Virus record (IMG/VR): IMGVR_UViG_3300044251_000007
Coordinates: 1 to 20,264 of that record
Strand: one strand, 5' to 3'
DNA from: a virus
DNA: 20,264 bases
In this document: in pieces, positions 15,445 through 20,264 of the stretch
How positions within the stretch are numbered: the first letter of the stretch is position 1
How the letters are laid out: each line of letters starts with the position of its first letter
Notes under the pieces: model-generated
The model's input: the letters and a program-made list of their open reading frames with translations, nothing else
What the model was told of the DNA's origin: nothing
Database searches by the model: none
Made by a program: the position numbers and the translations under genes

Positions 15445-16145
15445 TGGATATCACCGTGCACAACGTGGAGCTCTCAGTCCTGGGGAAACACCAGGTGTTC
15501 GTCATGTCGCTGGAGATCACCAACGGCGACGGTCCCGATCAGCACCTCGCGTGTATCGCCCCGACCGATGTGTTCGAGACCCGGGCCGCTGAGTACGACA
15601 TCGACATGTCCACGGACAAGGGCTGGGACGATGTCCTTCACGTGGTGTTCTACGAGCGGTACCTCGACGACGACCCCGACGAACAGCTGGCAGACCCGGA
15701 CAACCTGTTCAACGCACCCACCGTGGCGGAAGCGCGCAAGGCGTTGCTGAACCGGGTCAAGACACGTCGCGGCGCGGGGAAGCTCCGAGGATCGGTAGGC
15801 GAGCCCATCACCCACCGGTCGATCCTGAACAACGCCACGATGTTGACCCGGACCAGCGACACCGACGACCCGATCCAGTTCATCAAGAACACGGCGCCGA
15901 TGTCGAACGACCACATCATGGTCAAGAAGGAATTCACCCGGCGTCGGCGCAACGGGATCAGGGCACGCCGTCGCGGACGCAACACCCGAGAGATGATCGA
16001 CGAGTCCACGGAGCAGGCGAGACGGGACATGAAGATGGACCGCAACTTCGGCCGCGAGAGCGCGGAGGAACTGGCCGATCAGCTCCTCGGACCGGACAAT
16101 CCCGAGACCCGTACCCCGCCCAACCTGTCACCCCGGGAGCAGTAA
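15444..16145 (+). CDS. Hypothetical protein with arginine-rich segment
   Basis: A 233-residue protein whose ATG at 15444 overlaps the fibre's TGA by one base. The first ~85 residues look beta-rich and acidic, with ELSVLGKHQVFVMSLEI and VLHVVFYERYLDDDPDEQ. A strongly basic stretch with RRRRNGIRARRRGRN lies around residues 169-185, followed by a helical charged tail. It shows no signal peptide, membrane segment or enzyme motif. It is likely transcribed with the fibre, and its neighbours suggest a tail-assembly or virion role, but this is not demonstrated. It could also be a nucleic-acid-binding protein because of the basic patch. Confidence 0.7.
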   Translation: MDITVHNVELSVLGKHQVFVMSLEITNGDGPDQHLACIAPTDVFETRAAEYDIDMSTDKGWDDVLHVVFYERYLDDDPDEQLADPDNLFNAPTVAEARKALLNRVKTRRGAGKLRGSVGEPITHRSILNNATMLTRTSDTDDPIQFIKNTAPMSNDHIMVKKEFTRRRRNGIRARRRGRNTREMIDESTEQARRDMKMDRNFGRESAEELADQLLGPDNPETRTPPNLSPREQ

Positions 16146-16531
16146 TGGCCATGATCCAGTACGCCTCGTTCTCACCTTCTCCTCTGGTCTTCGAGTACAC
16201 CGGCAGCGATGACGATGACGCGCTGGTCGAGTGGGTGACCGAGGTACAGACCGTCGATGATGAGCCGGTAGTTGTTCGCCAGGCGTCGATCAGAGTCGAA
16301 GGTGACCAGACCTACCTGGACTGGCAGGACTACTACCAGGGCGAACCTGAAGGCGACCCGGTGAACGTTCCGATCGGGGTGGGGAGCGTCATCGAGGTCG
16401 GTCCGTTCGTCTACAACCCCGGGCATTCCTCGGCCCGCTTCGTGTCAACTGAGTCCGGCATCCCGGAAGGAACCTGGCGCTGCGACGAGTACGGTCGGCC
16501 GCTCAATGTGAGTGACCTCGAGTCTTCCTGA
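16145..16531 (+). CDS. Hypothetical beta-rich protein
   Basis: A 128-residue protein starting at ATG 16145, sharing a base with the preceding TAA, with GGGAG six bases upstream. It is acidic (a DDDD run near residue 22) and predicted to be mostly strands: LVEWVTEVQTV, ASIRVEG, VNVPIGVGSVIEVGPFV. It has a single cysteine near the C terminus (TWRCDEYG). Neither signal peptide nor transmembrane segment is visible. I do not recognise the family. Tight coupling with the 15444 gene suggests that the two work together, probably as late tail-associated factors. It is the last gene before the envelope cassette. Confidence 0.7.
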   Translation: MAMIQYASFSPSPLVFEYTGSDDDDALVEWVTEVQTVDDEPVVVRQASIRVEGDQTYLDWQDYYQGEPEGDPVNVPIGVGSVIEVGPFVYNPGHSSARFVSTESGIPEGTWRCDEYGRPLNVSDLESS

Positions 16532-16606
16532 CCATGCCCACCGACTCACCCGCCGCGCACGGTGTGATCTTGACGGAGTCCACCGTGTTAGTTGAGGGGG
16601 TGAAGT

Positions 16607-16843
16607 GTGCTCTCGAAGTCGGTCCTCAATGCCATCGCTCTGATCGTGACCATCGTGTGGGTGCTTTCCTTCGTCGCGCAGTTCATTCCGGGGCTGGAAT
16701 ACAAGAGCGACCCACAGATTAACTTGATCTTCGGCACGCTGGTGGGTGGCGCTTTCGCCCTGCCGAAGTTGCTCGGTTCCAAGGACAAGGCCACCGAGCC
16801 GGAGTCCCCTGGCAGACATCGTGCGATCGAGGGTGGTGAGTAG
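16607..16843 (+). CDS. Two-helix membrane protein, holin candidate
   Basis: A 78-residue protein starting at GTG 16607 behind GAGGGGG, six bases away. It has two hydrophobic segments, about residues 7-27 (NAIALIVTIVWVLSFVAQFI) and 38-56 (INLIFGTLVGGAFALPKLLG), separated by a short turn with charged residues, and a polar C-terminal tail rich in Lys, Glu and Arg. Small proteins with two membrane spans after the tail genes are usually holins, which open the membrane for the endolysin or collapse the membrane potential. No endolysin is recognised beside it, so the role is unproven. It could equally be a general envelope protein. It is the first of five consecutive genes for membrane or secreted products. 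Confidence 0.72.
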   Translation: MLSKSVLNAIALIVTIVWVLSFVAQFIPGLEYKSDPQINLIFGTLVGGAFALPKLLGSKDKATEPESPGRHRAIEGGE

Positions 16844-16845
16844 CG

Positions 16846-17199
16846 GTGCAGAACCACGCGGCGTCCGTCTCGCTCTTCACACGAATCGTGAGGTCTGAAG
16901 TGAGTAAGACTGTGTTCGGTCTGGTCATCCTCGCGGCGATGGTCACTTCGGTTCTCTACGTCAACTCGGTCACCTCGTGCCAGACCAACTTCAACGTCGC
17001 CTACTCTGCGGTCACGAGGGAGCGGTCGGAGATTGCGGACCGGTGGCGCGACGAACAGATCGACTACCTGCACACCGTTCGGAACGAGAAGGACCCCGAC
17101 GTCCGTCTCGCGGCACTGGACAAGTACCTGGCCAGCCTTGAATTCGCCGCCGCGCAGCGGGACACCACTCCCCTTCCGGAGGAACCCCGATGCAGGTGA
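16846..17199 (+). CDS. Single-span membrane protein of the envelope cassette
   Basis: A protein of up to 117 residues. GTG 16846 follows the previous stop by two bases and has GTGAG just upstream. A second in-frame start, GTG 16900, has GTGAGG six bases before it and would give 99 residues beginning VSKTVFGLVIL. The membrane segment covers about residues 22-41 (TVFGLVILAAMVTSVLYVNS) and is followed by C45 and a helical, charged domain (about 48-104). A second cysteine is near the end (C116). The charged domain outside the membrane resembles the small partner proteins that accompany holins in actinophages. A lysis-associated role is possible, but no known motif supports it. Confidence 0.68.
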   Translation: MQNHAASVSLFTRIVRSEVSKTVFGLVILAAMVTSVLYVNSVTSCQTNFNVAYSAVTRERSEIADRWRDEQIDYLHTVRNEKDPDVRLAALDKYLASLEFAAAQRDTTPLPEEPRCR

Positions 17200-17981
17200 A
17201 GCCATTGCTCGACAAGATGGGCAAGAAGGTGCCGGCGACGGTTGCCGCTGGATTCGCCATCTTCGCCACCACGGTGATCCTGTCGACGACCTCGATCCAG
17301 ACGACCACCGAGAAGGACGTCGCGGTTGGTAACACCGCCTCGGTCGCGGGTCCACTCGTCAAGCTGTGCAACCGCGACGACGACACCGCGAAGCTGCTGC
17401 GCTCGGCTCGGACACCAGAGGGCAAGGGCCTGTGCGACACGGCGAACGCTGTACTGGCCCGGCCGACCGTGCAGGCAATCGCGCTGACCGATGACCGGGT
17501 GGTCTCGTTGGTCCGTCAGGAACTGGCACGGCAGCCCGCCCCGGCGAGTGTCGCACCTACGTTGTCGCAGGTCACGGATGCGGTCCGCGCGGTTATGACG
17601 ACGAACCCGGTACTCTTCAAGGGCGAGAAGGGCAACACTCCATCTTCGTCGGAGATCAGCTCGATCGTCACCGCGTACATCCGAGCCAACCCGGAGCAGT
17701 TTCGAGGGGAAGCCGGGAAGGACGCGGACACCGCAGGGATGGACGGACGGTTGGCCGCGCTTCAACGGGAGGTTGATCAACTGAAGAGCCGGGGCGCTAC
17801 CGACTCGGGTCGTGAACCCGATCGTGGCAACCCCGATCCCCGCACTCGGGATTCCTCACCCAGGGACCCGAGACCTCCAGTAACCCGAACCCGCCCGACA
17901 CCGACACGTACTGAAGGCCCACCCCCGGCGGAACAGTCACCGAGGGAATCTGGGCCGTCGGGGTCGATCGGAATCAACTGA
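17190..17981 (+). CDS. Anchored envelope protein with duplicated segment and disordered tail
   Basis: A 263-residue protein starting at ATG 17190, ten bases inside the preceding gene, with GGAGG about nine bases upstream. A membrane segment covers roughly residues 15-35 (PATVAAGFAIFATTVILSTT), so most of the chain is probably outside. The region contains C60 and C82. Residues 126-148 and 154-176 are two copies of a segment with the pattern S-x-[VI]-x-x-[AI]-V-x-A-x-[MI]-x-x-NP-x-x-F-[KR]-GE-x-G. Residues 187-199 look like a short coiled coil, and from about 202 to 260 the chain is rich in Pro, Arg, Ser, Asp and Thr and likely disordered, long enough to cross the cell wall. I do not recognise the family, though similar NP...G-rich membrane proteins are seen in actinophages. 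Confidence 0.75.
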   Translation: MQVKPLLDKMGKKVPATVAAGFAIFATTVILSTTSIQTTTEKDVAVGNTASVAGPLVKLCNRDDDTAKLLRSARTPEGKGLCDTANAVLARPTVQAIALTDDRVVSLVRQELARQPAPASVAPTLSQVTDAVRAVMTTNPVLFKGEKGNTPSSSEISSIVTAYIRANPEQFRGEAGKDADTAGMDGRLAALQREVDQLKSRGATDSGREPDRGNPDPRTRDSSPRDPRPPVTRTRPTPTRTEGPPPAEQSPRESGPSGSIGIN

Positions 17982-18013
17982 TCCACCTCGCCCACCGAAG
18001 ATAGGAAGCCACC

Positions 18014-18976
18014 ATGTTCCGCAATCTCGCGGTTGCGGCGCTGGCCGTCCTGGCGCTGAGTAGCGTCGGGATCGGGACAGCGTCTGCGGCCGAACCACAC
18101 CGATGCCCCGACGGGAAGTTCACCAACTCCGTCGCCGAATGTGACACGTCCAAGACTTCTCGCACCGAGGTCAAGAAGGACGCGCCGCTCGTCAACGCTC
18201 CTCTGAACGTCCTCGGGGACCAGGAGAACAAGGACGTTCAGAAGCAGATCACGGAGTCGACCTCCCCGACCAAGCCGGCTGTTGCTGAGCGTCGTGGAAA
18301 CTTCGCGGCGTGCCAGCAGTGGCAGGACCGTGGACCCGGTGACAAGTGCGTCGACCGGACCCGGGGAAACCACTACGGCGGTCACTTCTACAACGACCGC
18401 TTCGAGGGTCGCTACCTGATCATCGACGGCTTCGCGCAGCGTAACGATGTGTGTGCCTACAACTCGTACAACGACTACGCCGGCCGCTACGGAACCTACC
18501 GTGGCCGGGTCGACGCGATGTTCGGCAACGGCAGCAAGTGGGACAGCATCCGCCGGGTGAACAACTGCTCGGTCTCCACTCAGGTTGTGGACAACGGTGA
18601 CTGCACCACCTACGTCACCAGCGCGAACAACTACGTCCGCTACCGTGACGACTGGAACCGCACCTCCCGTGACTACCGCAACCGTGGCATCAAGCTGTCG
18701 GTCGGTAGCCGCGAGCTGCTGAACCTCCAGACGATCCAGCGGGAGCGCGACCGGTGGAGGGGTGACTACGACCGCAACCGCAGCCGCGTGCTGTCCACTC
18801 ACACCACGTGCAACAACGCCCCGGTGGTCAACAACATCACCTACGAGGCACCGCCGGTCAACTACGTGACGCCGGCACCTGCCCCTGTCGCCGCTGCTCC
18901 GGCGCCGCTGAGCACGCAGCTTCAGACCGTGCCCAGTGGTTCGGCATCTACCGGTGACGGGTCGACCGAGAAGTAA
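18014..18976 (+). CDS. Secreted eight-cysteine protein, probable sortase substrate
   Basis: A 320-residue protein starting at ATG 18014 (AGGAAG upstream). Residues 1-25 are a signal peptide with charged start, hydrophobic core and AxA site (T-A-S-A | A-E-P). The mature part has eight cysteines (31, 43, 100, 112, 147, 185, 197, 266), an even number that fits four disulfides outside the cell. The central part is rich in Tyr, Asn, Arg and Asp (GGHFYNDRFEGRYLIIDG, YAGRYGTYRGRVDAMFG). Residues 275-300 are Pro/Ala-rich, a likely cell-wall-spanning spacer. The last residues contain VPSGSASTGDGS (306-317), a TG-type motif without a following membrane helix. The gene for a sortase starts at the base after its stop codon. 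I do not recognise a domain, and the link to the sortase is inference. Confidence 0.82.
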   Translation: MFRNLAVAALAVLALSSVGIGTASAAEPHRCPDGKFTNSVAECDTSKTSRTEVKKDAPLVNAPLNVLGDQENKDVQKQITESTSPTKPAVAERRGNFAACQQWQDRGPGDKCVDRTRGNHYGGHFYNDRFEGRYLIIDGFAQRNDVCAYNSYNDYAGRYGTYRGRVDAMFGNGSKWDSIRRVNNCSVSTQVVDNGDCTTYVTSANNYVRYRDDWNRTSRDYRNRGIKLSVGSRELLNLQTIQRERDRWRGDYDRNRSRVLSTHTTCNNAPVVNNITYEAPPVNYVTPAPAPVAAAPAPLSTQLQTVPSGSASTGDGSTEK

Positions 18977-19657
18977 ATGATCAAGGCACTGCTGGCTATC
19001 CTGTTGCTCGGGTCCGCGCTCGTCGGGTGTTCCCCGGCGACCGGGCAACAGGACCAGCTCCCCGGCTCCGCGCTGAACGACCCCGCAGACCCTCTCCGAC
19101 TTTCTGAACCCCGCGCCATCCGCATCCCTTCGATCAAGGTCGACTACACCGACGACTGGGCGCCACTCGGTATCCAGGGCGCACAGCGTTTCCCCAACTC
19201 GCAGGACAAGACGGTCGTCCCGGTCACCTCGGCGAAGGGTGAGATCGAGGTGCCGGCGTTGGACAAGCCGATGCAGCCTGGTTGGTTCTGCCCGACCGGA
19301 AGCCCTGTGTGTGGCGCTCCGACCCCCGGTGACCTCGGCCCCGCTGTCGTCCTCGCCCACATCAACGGCAAGGGCAAGCAGGGACTGTTCGCCAAGCTCG
19401 CCGACATCAAGAAGAAGGACACCGTAGAGATCGACCGCAGCGACGGGGAGACCGCGCGATTCGAGGTCTACGAGGTCCAGATTCTGAAGAAGAAGACGTT
19501 CCCCACCCAGAAGGTCTATGGCGACACCACGGGACCCGAACTCCGTTTGATCACCTGCGGACCGGGGAAGCTGGTGACACTCCCCGACGGAACCAGGAGC
19601 TACGAGAACCAGACGATCATCTACGCGAAGCTCCTGGAGATCAAACCCACCGTCTGA
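18977..19657 (+). CDS. Class F-like sortase (transpeptidase) with lipoprotein signal
   Basis: A 226-residue protein starting at ATG 18977, immediately after the stop codon of the preceding gene. Residues 1-18 are a hydrophobic signal with lipobox L15-V16-G17-C18, so the enzyme is probably lipid-anchored. Class F features follow: IRIPSIKVDY (39-57), the VVLAHINGKGKQGLFAKL segment with catalytic His128, FPTQKVYGD (175-183), the ELRLITCG segment with catalytic Cys194, and DGTRSYEN with a likely catalytic Arg207. Sortases cleave a C-terminal sorting motif of exported proteins, form a thioester at the cysteine, and transfer the product to an amino group, usually on peptidoglycan. All three residues are present, so the enzyme is probably active. 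Its adjacent partner at 18014 is the best substrate candidate. Confidence 0.93.
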   Translation: MIKALLAILLLGSALVGCSPATGQQDQLPGSALNDPADPLRLSEPRAIRIPSIKVDYTDDWAPLGIQGAQRFPNSQDKTVVPVTSAKGEIEVPALDKPMQPGWFCPTGSPVCGAPTPGDLGPAVVLAHINGKGKQGLFAKLADIKKKDTVEIDRSDGETARFEVYEVQILKKKTFPTQKVYGDTTGPELRLITCGPGKLVTLPDGTRSYENQTIIYAKLLEIKPTV

Positions 19658-19668
19658 CCGGAGGTTTC

Positions 19669-20028
19669 ATGTCTCGCAACCACAGTTGGTTCCGCGCGAC
19701 CATCGAACGCTTCTCAGGTCGGCTTGCTCGACGCCGGCACGAGGAGATCATGGAAAAGTTCTACGAGTTAGGAGTTCAGATGGCTGACGTTGATGCCGCA
19801 CTCGCCGATCTCAACGACGCAACCAATGAGGTTGCCGGGGAGCTCGACGACTTCGGTACTGAGGTAGCGGCGCTGAAGGATCAGATTGCCGCGCTCGACC
19901 CCGATGCCGCCGCCAAGCTGGAGCAGCTCGCTTCCGGTGTCACGGCTGCCGCATCTCGTCTCCGTGGCCTCGCGGCCGACCCGGAGCAGCCGGTACCGCC
20001 GGTTGAAGACGTTCCGGCAGGGGAGTAG
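19669..20028 (+). CDS. Coiled-coil protein with two possible starts
   Basis: A 119-residue protein from ATG 19669 with GGAGG five bases upstream. A second in-frame ATG at 19780 has its own TAGGAG six bases upstream and gives 82 residues beginning MADVDAALADL. The N-terminal 37 residues are basic and possibly amphipathic (RATIERFSGRLARRRHEE). The rest is a regular helix with leucine/valine/isoleucine every third or fourth residue (DLNDATNEVAGELDDFGTEV, LKDQIAAL, AAKLEQLASGV), so it is a coiled coil. The end is a proline/acidic tail (PEQPVPPVEDVP). Short coiled-coil proteins of this sort are widespread in actinophages and have no known function. Confidence 0.72.
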   Translation: MSRNHSWFRATIERFSGRLARRRHEEIMEKFYELGVQMADVDAALADLNDATNEVAGELDDFGTEVAALKDQIAALDPDAAAKLEQLASGVTAAASRLRGLAADPEQPVPPVEDVPAGE

Positions 20029-20033
20029 TTGAC

Positions 20034-20264
20034 GTGGTGGCCCGGTCGCGCCCGCAACGTGTGACCGGGCCATCGCAACCCCGACTTACGGCGATCTTCG
20101 ATGAGATGATGGAAGAGCAGAAATCGAAGAGAGGCAACGTCGTGTACCTCCAGTTGGAAGACCTGCCTCAGGAGAACGTGTCCCACAACCACGGCGACGA
20201 TCTCGACCCGCCGTATCGGACTGCCATTCTTCGCACGGCCGGTGACAAGCTAGGAATGATCAAG
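20034..20264 (+). CDS. Protein of unknown function (3' end outside window)
   Basis: An open frame runs from GTG 20034 to the right edge, 77 codons, with GGGGAG eight bases before the start. Third positions are G or C in about three quarters of the first codons, as in the neighbours. The visible residues include RLTAIFDEMMEEQKSKRGNV and YLQLEDLPQENVSHNHGDDL. A later in-frame start at GTG 20142 has a stronger GAGAGG seven bases upstream and would leave a 113-base gap holding an inverted repeat. I cannot decide between them from this sequence. No family is recognised, and no membrane segment or signal is visible. Confidence 0.5.
   Translation, partial: MVARSRPQRVTGPSQPRLTAIFDEMMEEQKSKRGNVVYLQLEDLPQENVSHNHGDDLDPPYRTAILRTAGDKLGMIK
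20038..20072. repeat. Perfect 10-bp inverted repeat with 15-base loop
   Basis: TGGCCCGGTC (20038-20047) pairs with GACCGGGCCA (20063-20072). It begins ten bases after the stop codon of the coiled-coil gene. No T run follows, so it is not a standard intrinsic terminator. It could fold in the mRNA at the start of the last gene or act as a binding site. Confidence 0.7.

Noticed and set aside
16564-16593. TTGACG element as a -35 promoter box before the holin-like gene
   Set aside because: No -10-like hexamer occurs at 16-18 bases distance. The same 12-mer (GTGATCTTGACG) also occurs at 5311-5322, but two matching 12-mers are expected by chance in 20 kb.
16534-16722. Open frame of 62 codons overlapping the holin-like gene
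   Set aside because: It overlaps most of a gene with a strong ribosome site and clear membrane segments. Its product is of mixed composition with no pattern.
17777-19360. Antisense open frame of 527 codons opposite the secreted protein and sortase
   Set aside because: It crosses two clear + strand genes, has a low-complexity Arg/Val product and no matching ribosome site or neighbours.

Overview
The window is a late structural block of a tailed double-stranded DNA phage (or prophage) with a long non-contractile tail (siphovirus type). The DNA is visibly GC-rich, codons favour G or C in the third position, roughly half of the genes start with GTG behind GGAGG-like ribosome sites, and every convincing gene is on the + strand with tiny gaps or 1-11 base overlaps. 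The gene order and several protein families (short tail protein with an HTxDPGTTG-type motif, class F-like sortase, Dit, decapeptide-repeat fibre) are those of phages of Actinobacteria. The host genus cannot be told from this sequence.

Layout. 1-390: C-terminal end of a scaffolding protein. 460-1680: major capsid protein with a C-terminal Ig-like domain. 1683-3314: connector genes (head-to-tail adaptor, stopper, a HK97-gp10-like neck protein, tail terminator). 3371-4231: major tail (tube) protein, ending in an Ig-like domain related to that of the capsid protein. 4232-4335: non-coding spacer with a terminator-like hairpin and a perfect 10-bp tandem repeat. 4336-5303: the two overlapping tail assembly chaperone frames, joined by a -1 frameshift. 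5322-8960: tape measure protein, whose C-terminal half is an uninterrupted series of 22-residue repeats. 8950-15444: distal tail protein, baseplate/minor tail proteins and a tail fibre with a decapeptide-repeat stalk. 15444-16531: two unidentified proteins probably linked to the tail module.

16607-19657 is a cell-envelope cassette: a two-helix holin-like protein, two single-span membrane proteins, a secreted eight-cysteine protein with a Pro/Ala-rich tail ending in a TG-type motif, and, starting directly after its stop codon, a class F-like sortase carrying a lipoprotein signal. No endolysin is recognisable here. The sortase next to a likely substrate is the most unusual part of the window. 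19669-20028 is a coiled-coil protein with two good in-frame starts, and a last gene of unknown function runs off the right end.

The left two thirds build the head, neck, tail and host-recognition tip. The right third appears to act on, or be displayed at, the host envelope late in infection; that part is inference. No tRNA, integrase, CRISPR array or insertion sequence was seen.
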